Of a stretch of DNA of 34,617 bases, positions 23,060 through 31,494 are shown in pieces. This stretch comes from JAHBVY01 sp964415255 (GTDB lineage: Bacteria; Myxococcota_A; Polyangia; Polyangiales; Polyangiaceae): the NCBI GenBank assembly GCA_964415255.1, contig CAYQAC010000040.1, positions 1 to 34,617 of the forward strand, read 5' to 3'. Position numbers and translations under genes: made by a program. The first letter of the stretch is position 1. Each line of letters starts with the position of its first letter. The notes below the pieces were generated by a model that saw nothing but the letters and a program-made list of their open reading frames with translations, was not told where the DNA came from and did not search any database.

Positions 23060-24154
23060 TCACTGTGCGAAGCCGTAGACCTCCTGCCGACGGAGCTGAG
23101 GCAGCTCCGTCTTGGGGAGCAAGATGGCGCGCACCGCCCACAGATCCTTGAACACGCGGTAGTTGACGGTGGAGTCGAGGTACTCCACGCCGGCGGACCC
23201 GCCCGTCCCGATCCGGCGCCCGATGACGCGCTCCACCATGCGCGCGTGACGGGAGCGCCAGATCACGAACTCCTCCTCCGTGGCCACCACGGTGTCGATC
23301 AGGAGCCGCGGCCAGGCGAGCAGCGGCAGCTCACGGTAGGCCTCCACGAACAGCACGCCGGCGCGGATCCGCCGCGCGCGGGCGCGACGCTCGGGCTCCA
23401 CGTCCTCTGCGAACAAGAAGCGATGGGCGTAGGCCTCCGCGTCGGTGAAGCGCTGCTCGATGCTGCTCGTGATCTTGCCGAGCGCCTCGAGCATGTCGGC
23501 CTTCTTCTGCGCGTTCATGCCCACGAGCCGCTCATAGTATTCCGTGAGGAAACCGAGCACCACCTCCTCGTCCCCGGCGTCCCCTGGGCTCGAGCCCTGT
23601 ACCGGGGTGCGGTACAGCCACTCATCGAGCGCTGACTTCAACGAGGGCTCACGCCGGGCGGCCTCGATGCGCCCCCAGGCGTGCTGACCGCCAGGCGAGC
23701 TCTCCGCCAGGGTGCGCACGTGCTCGAGCGGATCTGTCCCGCCGTAGCTTTGGCGCACGCTCTCCTCTAAGCCGAGCACTATCTCCAGCTCGCGCATTTG
23801 GAACGACTGAAACCCGCTCGCTGGCATCAGCTTGTCGCGGAACGCGAGGAAGTCTTGCGGGGTGAGCGTCTCCATCACCTTGAACTGGGCGACGCACAGC
23901 TCAAGGATGCTGGTGACGCGGCGCAGGTGGTGCACCACGTAGGGGATCTGCTCCTCCGGCACCTTGGGCTCCGCCAGGTGATCTCGGCCGAGCCGCAGCT
24001 CCCTCAAGCAGAGCTTGAACCACAGCTCGTAAGCCTGATGTACGATGATGAAGTGGAGCTCATCGGACATCAGGGCTGACTCATCGCCCTCGATGCCGCC
24101 TTGGAGATCGAGCAGACGATCGAGGCGCAGGTAGTCCCAGTAGGTGGTGGCCAT
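23060..24154 (-). CDS. kynA: tryptophan 2,3-dioxygenase
   Basis: This haem enzyme opens the indole ring of L-tryptophan to N-formylkynurenine, the first step of the kynurenine route (cytosol). The family is clear from TYWDYLRLDRLLDLQGG at the start, ELHFIIVHQAYELWFK, FQSFQMRELEIVLG and the C-terminal RHARMVERVIGRRIGTGGSA, with the proximal haem His. The 364-residue length from ATG 24154 is longer than the ~280-residue short bacterial forms and closer to the animal/actinobacterial-type length. A TTG at 24190 would overlap the preceding gene and is unlikely. It follows the AcpH-like gene by about 33 bases and may be co-transcribed with it. No other kynurenine pathway gene is in the window. Confidence 0.93.
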   Translation of the reverse strand: MATTYWDYLRLDRLLDLQGGIEGDESALMSDELHFIIVHQAYELWFKLCLRELRLGRDHLAEPKVPEEQIPYVVHHLRRVTSILELCVAQFKVMETLTPQDFLAFRDKLMPASGFQSFQMRELEIVLGLEESVRQSYGGTDPLEHVRTLAESSPGGQHAWGRIEAARREPSLKSALDEWLYRTPVQGSSPGDAGDEEVVLGFLTEYYERLVGMNAQKKADMLEALGKITSSIEQRFTDAEAYAHRFLFAEDVEPERRARARRIRAGVLFVEAYRELPLLAWPRLLIDTVVATEEEFVIWRSRHARMVERVIGRRIGTGGSAGVEYLDSTVNYRVFKDLWAVRAILLPKTELPQLRRQEVYGFAQ

Positions 24155-24186
24155 GAGCCCACCGTAGCCCCCGTCAGGCGGGCGGC

Positions 24187-24879
24187 TCAAGCTCGCAGAT
24201 GGCCGCGCGCGTAGCTTCCGTTGTCCGCGCTGAGGCGGCGCTCCACCTGCGTGAGCAGCGGCGCGACCTCATGGCGCACCGCGGCGCTCACACGCTCCAC
24301 CCAGGCGGTCACCTGCGGCAGCGCCTCCTGTGGGATCCGCAGCCGCGGACGCTCTGCCAAGGCGCGCTCAAGGCGCAGGGTGATGATGTTTGGGTCCTGG
24401 CTCTCTTGCTGGATGTCGCGCGCCGAGAGCCAGCTACACAGCGCGGGCAGGCGGACGCTCAGGTCGCCGCCGGCCGTGCTGTGCTTGGCTTGAGCGGGCC
24501 AGCTGAGGTGGGGGGCGAGGTGGTGAGCCTGCGCGAGCGCCGCGCGGTACATCGACACGCGCCCCTCCACCTCCGCGAGCACGCCGTCCAGCAGGATCTC
24601 CACGCCGATGTGCGCCACCGCTCGCGCCGCGCCGCGCGGGAGCCCCGCTTGGGTGAGCTCGCGGCAGGCCTCGTGGTTCAGCATGACGAAGCTCGGGGCG
24701 CTGTGGAAGGCGCGATCCGTGTCGTGGTGCAGCGCGATGCCTCGCGCGAGCGGCCCTTCGCTGGAGCTCGGCGCGGGGGCGCCGAGCAGCGCCGCGAAAT
24801 CAGGTAGCATGGCGCCGAGCAGCAGCGCAGGCTCCTCTGAGTACCAGCTGGCGACCGTCAGGTGTCCGAAGAAGTTCAC
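24187..24879 (-). CDS. AcpH-like (acyl carrier protein phosphodiesterase-related) protein
   Basis: The 230-residue protein begins, from a GTG at 24879, with MNFFGHLTVAS. The N-terminal part GAMLPDFAALLG followed by RGIALHHDTDRAFH resembles the ACP phosphodiesterase family (MNFLAHLHLA, GIxLHxxxD), whose His/Asp residues form a metal site of the HD type. Downstream sequence (helical, with AHIGVEILLDGVL) fits the same fold. AcpH removes the phosphopantetheine arm of acyl carrier protein, but distant members are uncharacterised, so function is not assured. The gene precedes kynA on the same strand. Confidence 0.65.
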   Translation of the reverse strand: MNFFGHLTVASWYSEEPALLLGAMLPDFAALLGAPAPSSSEGPLARGIALHHDTDRAFHSAPSFVMLNHEACRELTQAGLPRGAARAVAHIGVEILLDGVLAEVEGRVSMYRAALAQAHHLAPHLSWPAQAKHSTAGGDLSVRLPALCSWLSARDIQQESQDPNIITLRLERALAERPRLRIPQEALPQVTAWVERVSAAVRHEVAPLLTQVERRLSADNGSYARGHLRA

Positions 24880-24912
24880 CAGCGCAGGCTCACGCGCTCA
24901 GCTCGGGCGCCC

Positions 24913-25026
24913 AGCACTCATACACGCAGCGCTCATACACGCAGCGCTCATACGCCCAGCGCTCATACGCCCAGCGCTCATGCGCGCAGCTCTTATACCC
25001 AGCTCTCGCGCGCTCAGTTCTCACGC
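24913..25026 (+). repeat. degenerate 15-bp tandem array, intergenic
   Basis: Seven to eight units based on AGCGCTCATACACGC run from 24913; the first five (to 24987) are 15 bases each and nearly identical, and later ones drift and lose two bases. The array has no spacers, so it is not a CRISPR. It lies upstream of the AcpH-like gene start and just reaches the end of the small hypothetical gene. Confidence 0.85.
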
Positions 25027-25337
25027 TGGGGCTCGGGCACGCGCATGGGGAAGGTGGGTGTATCCATATGGATACGCGGAGGCCTAGGCGCCTTCAGCGC
25101 GGTGGGCGCGCAGACCACCGCAGACGGCTGCGGCCAGGTGCGCGGCTCCTGGGAGGCGAACTCCGCGGTCGGCGCGGGGATGGTGTCCACCGGGGAGTCG
25201 AGCCAATCGCTCGCCTCCAACCCGTCAGGGATGGTGTCTCGTGTGTTCTCCTCGCCACCCTCAAGTGGCGCGCCCCCGCCTCCACGTGTCATGCGCTGGC
25301 TATCGCACCAATCTGGCGTCGTTGCAACACGGAACAC
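25014..25337 (-). CDS. hypothetical protein, Pro/Asp/Glu-rich
   Basis: The 107-residue frame has no recognised family. Its composition (Pro, Asp, Glu and Thr rich, few Arg) and G/C-rich third positions are more protein-like than the usual antisense frames in this DNA. There is no signal peptide or membrane helix. It begins 29 bases after the FHA-protein stop on the same strand, so it could be the last gene of that unit. Its stop lies at the end of the 15-bp tandem array. Expression is unproven and the call is uncertain. Confidence 0.42.
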   Translation of the reverse strand: MFRVATTPDWCDSQRMTRGGGGAPLEGGEENTRDTIPDGLEASDWLDSPVDTIPAPTAEFASQEPRTWPQPSAVVCAPTALKAPRPPRIHMDTPTFPMRVPEPQREN

Positions 25338-25366
25338 AGTGTTGACGCGGCCGTGAGGGGAGGTCC

Positions 25367-26182
25367 TCAGCGCTCGGCGAGGCGGAGCAAGCCCTCCACC
25401 CGCGAGGCGAGGAAGCGCTCGCTTGGGCTGAGCGCTTCGCGGCGCGCGTTGAGGCAGCTCACGAGCGCGCGGAGCGGCATCAGCTCGGGGCGCTCCACCT
25501 TGACGATCAGCTGGTAGAGCTGATCAACAACGTCCGCTGGCGGGGGCCGCTTCAGCGCGAGCTGAAGCTTGAAGACGTAGCTCAGCCACTCCGAGCGGCG
25601 CGTGGCGGCGGCGAGCTGGCAGGCGAAGCTCAGGCTCTGCTGGCGGGTCGCTTCGTCCAGCCGCGCGAGCCGCTCGGCCTCTGACAGCACCAGCTCGAGC
25701 GCAGGCGAGAGGACCCGCTCGGCCTCGCTCACATTGCCGAGCTTCAGCGCCTTCTGCGCGACGCTGCCGAGCAACGTGAACACGGTGCCGTGCTCTGAGG
25801 CGGGCCCCAGGGTGTCGGCGGTGGTCGACGCGAGCCGGGTGCTCGGGGCTGGGGTCTCGAGCTCAGCCCCATAGCGCTCCTCCACTCGCAGCGTGACCGA
25901 GCCGAGCTGCACCTCGGCGCCAGGCGCGAGCGTTTGGGCGCGCTCCACCCGCTGCCCCCCCACGAACACCCCGTTGCGGCTCATCAGGTCCTCAACCCGT
26001 ATGTGCCCCTGACTGACAGAGAAACTGACGTGTCGGCGGGACACCAGCGGGTCGTCCACGATCACCAGATCGCAGGTCTCATCGCGTCCAACGACGGTGG
26101 GGTGCCCTCCAAGGCGGAGGGCGCGCCCCAGGCCAACAAGCCAATGGGTGGGGTGATCCGTCACCGCGTCTCGATCTAGCAC
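25367..26182 (-). CDS. FHA-domain protein
   Basis: A forkhead-associated domain binds phosphothreonine peptides made by Ser/Thr kinases. From the GTG at 26182 the domain covers about residues 14-95, with Gly-Arg at 32-33, SRRH at 48-51 and RNG at 69-71, the canonical binding residues. The remaining 170 residues are helical (ELVLSEAERLARLDEATRQQ and similar) and unassigned. An in-frame ATG at 26419 would add 79 Ser/Pro/Arg-rich residues, but it overlaps the upstream lipoprotein gene by 190 bases, so a start near 26182 (or 26164) is preferred. A Hanks-type kinase is encoded about 1 kb upstream on the same strand, a plausible source of its ligand. Confidence 0.85.
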   Translation of the reverse strand: MLDRDAVTDHPTHWLVGLGRALRLGGHPTVVGRDETCDLVIVDDPLVSRRHVSFSVSQGHIRVEDLMSRNGVFVGGQRVERAQTLAPGAEVQLGSVTLRVEERYGAELETPAPSTRLASTTADTLGPASEHGTVFTLLGSVAQKALKLGNVSEAERVLSPALELVLSEAERLARLDEATRQQSLSFACQLAAATRRSEWLSYVFKLQLALKRPPPADVVDQLYQLIVKVERPELMPLRALVSCLNARREALSPSERFLASRVEGLLRLAER

Positions 26183-26228
26183 GACGGACAGGCCAGGGTC
26201 TGACGCTGTGCGCCGTCCCTGGGCGCGC

Positions 26229-27011
26229 TCAGCGGACCGTGAAGCTGAGCCGCTGCTCGGCGGTGCCCTCACAGGGACCGTCGAGCCAAGTGACGCGCGC
26301 GGTGAGCCTGACCTCGGTGCCTGGAGGGACCGAGGTGCTGACCTCAATGGGGAGCTCAAGCTCGCTGCTGCTGCAGGGAGGGACCCCGAAGAGCTGAACG
26401 CTGGAGCCCTGCACACCAAAGTGGTTCGCCTCCACCTCGACCCCCGGGTACCACATGAAGCCGCGCCCCGTGACGTCGCCGAGCCAAATGGAGAGCATCC
26501 CCTCGGCGCCTGCCGCGATACCCCCTGAGGGAGCCAAGCGAGGCGCGTCCAACGTGAGCTCCCTCAAGTCAGCGCACGTGAGCTTGAGGTCCGGTGGGTT
26601 CTCTCGCTCAACACACAGCCCGCCCGCGTCGATGCCTGCGCCTGCGGACCCCGCTGTGCCGGCGAAGCCCGCTGCGCCTGCGAAGCCCGCCGCTCCGCCC
26701 GAGGCCGCCGCTCCGCCCGAGGCTGCCGCTCCGCCCGAGGCTGCCGCTCCACCTGAGGCTGCCGCTCCACCTGAGGCTGCCGCTCCGCCCGAGGCTGCCG
26801 CTCCGCCTGAGGCCGCCGCTCCACCCGACGCTGCCGCTCCACCCGACGCTGCCGCTCCACCCGAGGCCGCCGCTCCGCCCGACGCCGCGTCGCCGTCGTC
26901 GGCGCTGCCACCACACGCGGCCAAGCCGAGGGCAGCGGTGAGGAAGGCGACGCTCACCCGTGAGAGCGCGCTCAGGTCAGGTGTACGAACTAGATGAAGT
27001 AGGCTGCGCAT
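26229..27011 (-). CDS. lipoprotein with (AASGGA)n linker
   Basis: A signal peptide ends in the lipobox LAAC (Cys near residue 33). It is followed by a linker of about eleven AAASGG units (six residues, 18 bp each) and some GFAGAAG-like units, which probably extend the globular part away from the membrane. The C-terminal 130 residues are beta-rich with two to four cysteines (LTCADLRELTLD, GVPPCSSSELELPI, WLDGPCEGTAEQRLSF) and match no domain I recognise. Such Gly/Ala/Ser linkers after lipoboxes are common in myxobacterial surface proteins. ATG 27011 is preceded by AGGGACC. The gene lies between the kinase and FHA genes on the same strand. Confidence 0.82.
   Translation of the reverse strand: MRSLLHLVRTPDLSALSRVSVAFLTAALGLAACGGSADDGDAASGGAAASGGAAASGGAAASGGAAASGGAAASGGAAASGGAAASGGAAASGGAAASGGAAASGGAAGFAGAAGFAGTAGSAGAGIDAGGLCVERENPPDLKLTCADLRELTLDAPRLAPSGGIAAGAEGMLSIWLGDVTGRGFMWYPGVEVEANHFGVQGSSVQLFGVPPCSSSELELPIEVSTSVPPGTEVRLTARVTWLDGPCEGTAEQRLSFTVR
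26693..26889 (-). repeat. 18-bp tandem repeat encoding AAASGG
   Basis: About eleven copies of an 18-base unit (for example GCCGCTCCGCCCGAGGCT on the plus strand) with synonymous variation. The variation is mostly at third positions, suggesting selection on the peptide linker and not recent slippage alone. The opposite strand is also open (PPEAAA repeats), which I regard as a by-product. Confidence 0.85.
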
Positions 27012-27149
27012 CAGGTCCCTTGGGGTAGCAACTTACCTTGAGGGAATGAGTGGGCGGCGTCCACCTGCAATCGACCGGAGCATCGACCTGCTCCGCGGCC
27101 GGGTGCAGCCGTTGGGGGTGAGCGCGGGCGCGACGCCGCTCGCCCGGCG

Positions 27150-28022
27150 CTAGGACGCGTGGGTGTAGCTGGTGAGGGCCAGGGCGTTGGCCATCTCGCG
27201 CGCCGCTTGCCAGCGCTCGGTACGATCGGGCTCAAGCGCGCGATCCACGATGCGGATGAGATCAGGATCCAGGCTGGGGGAGCGCGCGCCTAGCGAGACG
27301 GGGTGTTCGGTGGCGATCCGGCCGAGCAGCTGCGCCGTCTCGCGCGATTCGAAGGGCGGCTCACCGCTCAGGGCGTGGAATAGCAGCGCGCCGACCGACC
27401 ACAGATCCGAGCGGTGATCGACCAGCTCGCCCCGGGCCTGCTCGGGGCTCATGTAGTGCGGCGTCCCGACGGTGGTCCCCGCCGCGGTGAGGGCGGTGCT
27501 CGAGTGCGCGAGCAGCCGCTTGGCGATCCCGAAGTCGAGCAGCTTGACCTGGACCCCCTCACCCCGCGGCGTGAGGAAGACGTTGTCCGGCTTGACGTCG
27601 CGGTGGACGATGCCGCGCTCATGCGCCGCCGCGAGCGCGTCCAGCAGCTGCACGCCGATGTCTAGCACCTGGCCGTGCTCAAGTGGGCCGCGCTCCATGG
27701 AGCTTGCCATGTCCGTCCCCTCGAGGAACTCCGTCACGAGGTAGGGGACATCCTCCGGCGTGCGCCCCGCATCGAGGATGGCCGCGACACCTGGGTGCGT
27801 CAGCGCGCTCATCGTGCGCACCTCTCGCAGGAAGCGCCCCACGTGCTCCCTTGAGTTGTTGAGCTCGGGGTGCAGGAGCTTCAGCGCCACGCGGCGCTCG
27901 GTGTAGCGGTGCGTGGCGTCGTAGACGGAGCCTGACGCCCCCGCGCCGAGCAGCCGCGTCAGCTCATAGCGCCCATCGAGCACGGTGCCTAGACGCTCAC
28001 GAGCTCGCGAAGAAGGGTCCAC
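27150..28022 (-). CDS. Hanks-type Ser/Thr protein kinase (cytosolic)
   Basis: All main kinase motifs are present, numbered from GTG 28022: glycine loop GAGASG (26-31), ATP-binding Lys48, Glu67 in the C-helix, HRDVKPDN with catalytic Asp142, DFG (163-165), and SPE in place of APE. It ends soon after the catalytic domain; there is no transmembrane or sensor domain. An ATG at 28166 would add 48 residues, but part of that stretch (28090-28116) is a translated copy of the dispersed DNA motif, so I prefer 28022. The neighbouring FHA protein is a possible reader of its phosphorylation. The kinase lies downstream of the large hydrolase gene, 50-190 bases away depending on start. Confidence 0.9.
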   Translation of the reverse strand: MDPSSRARERLGTVLDGRYELTRLLGAGASGSVYDATHRYTERRVALKLLHPELNNSREHVGRFLREVRTMSALTHPGVAAILDAGRTPEDVPYLVTEFLEGTDMASSMERGPLEHGQVLDIGVQLLDALAAAHERGIVHRDVKPDNVFLTPRGEGVQVKLLDFGIAKRLLAHSSTALTAAGTTVGTPHYMSPEQARGELVDHRSDLWSVGALLFHALSGEPPFESRETAQLLGRIATEHPVSLGARSPSLDPDLIRIVDRALEPDRTERWQAAREMANALALTSYTHAS

Positions 28023-28089
28023 GGCGACAATCGTCTCTTGGCTCTCCCTCGGCTGCAACGTCAAAGGTGACGAGCTGATGATCGCTCGA

Positions 28090-28116
28090 GGGGGTTTGGG
28101 GGTTGGACGGCACCGC
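28090..28116 (-). repeat. dispersed intergenic motif, copy 4 (minus strand)
   Basis: Read on the minus strand it is GCGGTGCCGTCCAACCCCC followed by AAACCCCC, nearly identical to copy 2, and preceded by GGC as in copy 3. It lies between the hydrolase and kinase genes. Confidence 0.75.
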
Positions 28117-28214
28117 GCCGTGGGCGCCGTGAGCGCGCCCTGGGTGGACCTGTTCGGCGCGGGCAACCCCCGGGTGCGGGCGGGCTAGAAGCCCGCCCCT
28201 GTAGGTTCTGGGCG

Positions 28215-30306
28215 TCACTCGTCGCAGATCACCTTGGTCTCGTTCGCCGGGGTGCAGCCTGACAGGTGCTCGAACTTGCACTCCCCGCCCGTGCAGAAGT
28301 TGCGAGTCTCCCCGGTGCGCAGGAATAGATCGAGCTGCTGACGAGCCTCATCCAGCGAGCGCAGCTTGCCGTGAGGATCTTCGCATAGCGACATCGGGCG
28401 GTTGCAGAGCGGATCCGCGGGGAGCCCGAAATCATACTCGATGTAGCTTGAGCCGCTCGCGATGTTCGCCGTTGACGGCAGCCCCCACACGTCGCCGACG
28501 CCCGTCTCCAGGCGCTGCGCTCCGATGGCGCGCGCCATGATCGCGGCGCCCAGCGTCGTCACTTGGTGGTCGCCCAGCGCGGCGCGCATCAGCACCTGGT
28601 GGCTCGGCGTGCCGGGCAGGGTGTTGTTCTGGATGTAAGGCGTGTAGCCGTTCGGCTCCACGCGATCCCACAGCATCTGCAGGAGCGACAGCACGCGCTG
28701 CTGATCGCGGCTGTCCGGGTAGGTGACGCGCATCACGGCATAGAAGGGGATGAAGTCGACGGAGCGGTTGAGGAGCAGGTTGTAAGATTGGCCCATCACG
28801 CCGAGCCCGCCGCGCTGCACGTCGGTGGTGAGCGCCATGTACACGCCGCCGGAGATGCCGCCCTGGCTGATGCCGTAGTAGTAGCGCTCCGTTGGGTCGA
28901 GGTACTGACCATACGTGGTGTCCGCCGCGAAGGAGTCCTTCACCATGCGCATCGCCATCAGGTTGTTCAAGAAGCCTTGGTGGAGGCGATAGAACATGGT
29001 GTCTAGGTTGTGTATCTCCCCGGACCCTAAGATGGACTGGATGTAGTCTTCGTCGATGGACTCCATCCCCGCGAGGTTCACCGCGAAGAAGGCGTAGCCA
29101 TACTGGTTCATGAAGGTGCGAAAGTGCCCCGACTCAATCTGTGTACGGGAGCCGAGCAGCCCATGCCCGTATTGCACTAGCTTGGCCGGCGTGGTGCGCG
29201 CGCTCTCCGGGATCATCAGCTGAAACTCAACTGAGTGCGTGGGGCGCGCGGCGTTGCGGATGGGAGCGCCCGTCTCGTCGAAGATCAGCTTGGAGCCAGG
29301 CGCCGGGTCGTCCACATAGAGCGGCACCTCAAACGTCCCCCGGATGCGGTAGGCGATGTCTGGATCCCAGTTCTCGTCCACGTCCGTGATGGTGTAGCTC
29401 GGCGCGGCGCCGGCGAGCGACTCGTCGCGCAGCTTGAGCATCCATCCGGTGTTGTTCTCGCGGCTCGCGGTGGTGTAGTCCCAGGCGATGACGAGGCCCT
29501 CCCGGGAGATGCCCGCTGACTCGAGGCGCTCGAAGATATCGGCGTAGAGGCCGCGCCGCGCGATAACGGAGGGCTCCTCTGAGGGGGTGCCGTCGCGCAG
29601 CGCCTGGAACGCTGGCGAGGCTGTGGCGGCGCCGCTCGTGGTCTGCACGCTGCGGAAGGCGGCGATGTAGCGGGCGTTGTCCTTCAGACGCACCGCGGGG
29701 CGGATCAACAGGCTCCGGTGCCCGTCGGGTGGTGGGTTCGACTGGTCGAGATCCACCCAGTGAGGGATCCGTTCGCCCGTCTCAGCGTCGAGCAACACCG
29801 AGGGGCAGTTTGCGTCGAGCGACGCCGCGATGTTGGCTGAGCTAGGCAGCCCAGCTGTCGTTGCGTTGGGGATGTAGGTCATGGCGGCGACGCCGGTGGA
29901 GAAGCCGTCGCTCTTGTCCCACGGCGCGCCGTCGAGCTGCGGCCCTTGGAAGGAGGTGGGCAGCGCCCGCCCGCGCAGCTGCACCTGGCGCCCCGTCGGC
30001 GTTGAGGCGCTCACGGTGTAGACGTTGCTGGGGAAGGGGTAGCCGCAGTAGTCCGGGACCAGCGGATCGCACTCCAAGTGAGGCCAGCTGACCTCTGGCG
30101 CCCAGCCGCCGGTGCCCGCGGTGCCGCCATGGCCCGCGGTGCCGCCCGCGCCGCCAGTGCCTGCAGTGCCCGCGGTGCCGCCGTTGCCCGCGGCGCCTCC
30201 CGAGCCGTTCGGCTCGTCTGAGCCGCAGCCGAGGGCGGCGAGGGGGAGGGTGACGGCGAGGGAGGCGAGGCGGGCAACGGCGGCACCGCGGGCACTGCAG
30301 GCACTG
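28215..30306 (-). CDS. large secreted alpha/beta hydrolase-like lipoprotein (5' end lost in assembly gap)
   Basis: This protein of about 690 visible residues starts near the sequence gap. A hydrophobic stretch RLASLAVTLPLAALGC gives a lipobox, followed by a GNGGTAGTAGTG-type linker and a domain with many Trp/Tyr and Cys (HLECDPLVPDYCGYPFPSNV). The second half has alpha/beta hydrolase marks: VQYGHGLLGSR (oxyanion region) and YYGISQGGISGG with the nucleophile Ser. It resembles large secreted lipase/esterase-like proteins of Polyangiales and bacterial virulence-factor lipases. The C-terminus carries a Cys-rich tail (CTGGECKFEHLSGC). The true start is unknown: the reading frame continues through the Ns to 30380, but a 37-base inverted repeat at the gap makes that stretch unreliable. 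Confidence 0.75.
30155..30306. repeat. 37-bp perfect inverted repeat abutting the gap
   Basis: Positions 30155-30191 and 30270-30306 are exact reverse complements. The first arm encodes the AGNGGTAGTAGT linker of the hydrolase; the second ends right at the Ns. The short string GACGGCGAG also occurs on both sides (30252 and 30317). A fold-back or mis-joined contig end is the simplest explanation. Confidence 0.8.
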
Positions 30307-30316
30307 NNNNNNNNNN
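30307..30316. other. assembly gap (10 N)
   Basis: Ten unknown bases join two contigs. The true gap length is not known. Confidence 0.99.
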
Positions 30317-30561
30317 GACGGCGAGTTCGCATTCGTAATCGACCTCGTGCGAGGCGTTGGCGGAGCGTGAAGCTTGGCATAGGCGAATGCTATCCGAACG
30401 TCTGGGGCTCGCTAGTGGGAAACAGGAGATGTGAGCGGGGCCTGCGCCGGTGAATTGGCGCGCCGCGTTGTGGTGGGGCCTTGAGGGCGCGGCGAAGCGT
30501 CGCAGCCTGGTCACGGAGCGCGCTGGGTGCGCGCTCCACGCGCCGCGCTAGAGTCGACGCA

Positions 30562-31479
30562 GTGCGTGGATGGGTGATCATTGCGGGGCTGGCCGTGGGG
30601 TGGGCCGCCGTGGGCTGCGTTCCCGCGGGGGAATGGGGGGCGCCGGTGGCGGCGCCAGCTCCAGCGCGGCAGGCGGGAGAGGGCGCGGAGCGGGCAGCGC
30701 ACGCAGAGACGAGCGCAAAATCGTCGGTGAATGAGGCTGATGCGCACAGCGCCGCTCAGGGCGGTGCCGTCCAACCCCCCAAAAAATCAGAGGATTCGCG
30801 GCTGATCCCCGGCGCGGGCAGCTTCGTCACCCTGGCTGTCCCTGGGTTCCCTAGCGCGGTCTTGTGGGTGCCCCGCGCGGCGCCTCCACGGCCGCTGCTC
30901 TTGGCGACGCACGGCGCCACTGGGCGCCCTGAGCCTCACTGTGAGCGCTGGCAGCAGCTGGTTGCCGATCGCGCCTTCGTGCTGTGCTTGCGCGGCGCGC
31001 CGACGAACCGCCGCGATCCGCCTGAAGTCAGTCGACATTACTATCCGGATCATCGCTGGCTGGGTCGCGCGGTGACGGCTAGCCTCCGCGCGCTCGAGGA
31101 GGCCTACGCTGAGCACGTCGATCTCGAGCGGGCGGTGTACGCGGGGTACTCCCAAGGCGCGGTGATGGGCGCCTTGATGTTGATGGAGCAGCAGGCGCCG
31201 TTCTCGCGCGCGCTGCTGATCGAGGGGCAGCAAGACGACTGGAGCGTGAGCGCGGCCGAGCGCTTCGTCAGCAAGGGTGGTGACCGCGTGGCCTTGGTGT
31301 GCGGCTTCGGGCGCTGCGCTGAGGCTTATGCGCGGAGCGAGCGGACGCTTCGGAGGGGCGGCGTGCAGGCGCGCTTCGAGTACGCGGAGGGCGCTGGGCA
31401 CACCTATGGCGGCGCCGTGGGGGAGCGGGTGGCGGAGAGCCTCGTGTGGCTGGTCGCGGAGGACCCGCGTTGGCGCTAG
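30562..31479 (+). CDS. secreted alpha/beta hydrolase lipoprotein
   Basis: From GTG 30562 the protein begins with an ideal lipoprotein signal (VRGWVIIAGLAVGWAAVGC, Cys19). An upstream TTG at 30481 would add 27 Arg-rich residues and is disfavoured. A charged linker (about 20-90) includes a translated copy of the dispersed motif (30761-30788). The hydrolase domain has THGATG (oxyanion), AGYSQGAVMG with nucleophile Ser197 and EGAGHTYGG with His280, the order of esterases and dienelactone/PHB-depolymerase-like enzymes. The substrate is unknown. The fpg gene starts 15 bases downstream, so they may be co-transcribed by chance of arrangement. There are no clear regulatory marks. Confidence 0.82.
   Translation: MRGWVIIAGLAVGWAAVGCVPAGEWGAPVAAPAPARQAGEGAERAAHAETSAKSSVNEADAHSAAQGGAVQPPKKSEDSRLIPGAGSFVTLAVPGFPSAVLWVPRAAPPRPLLLATHGATGRPEPHCERWQQLVADRAFVLCLRGAPTNRRDPPEVSRHYYPDHRWLGRAVTASLRALEEAYAEHVDLERAVYAGYSQGAVMGALMLMEQQAPFSRALLIEGQQDDWSVSAAERFVSKGGDRVALVCGFGRCAEAYARSERTLRRGGVQARFEYAEGAGHTYGGAVGERVAESLVWLVAEDPRWR
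30761..30788 (+). repeat. dispersed motif, copy 5, inside a coding region
   Basis: GCGGTGCCGTCCAACCCCCC followed by AAAAAATC lies in frame in the linker of the hydrolase lipoprotein (encoding GGAVQPPKKS). It is the only copy I find inside an accepted coding frame. Confidence 0.7.
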
Positions 31480-31494
31480 CATGCCGCTTGAGTC

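Noticed and set aside
24913..25026. CRISPR array
   Set aside because: The repeats abut with no spacers, and no cas gene is in the window. The same holds for 33048-33143.
26455..26997. Plus-strand frame with PPEAAA repeats opposite the lipoprotein
   Set aside because: Shadow of the AAASGG linker; no start signal, and the lipoprotein has a signal peptide and lipobox.
28022..28166. N-terminal extension of the kinase
   Set aside because: The extension includes a copy of the dispersed DNA motif and has no domain; a GTG start at 28022 is sufficient.
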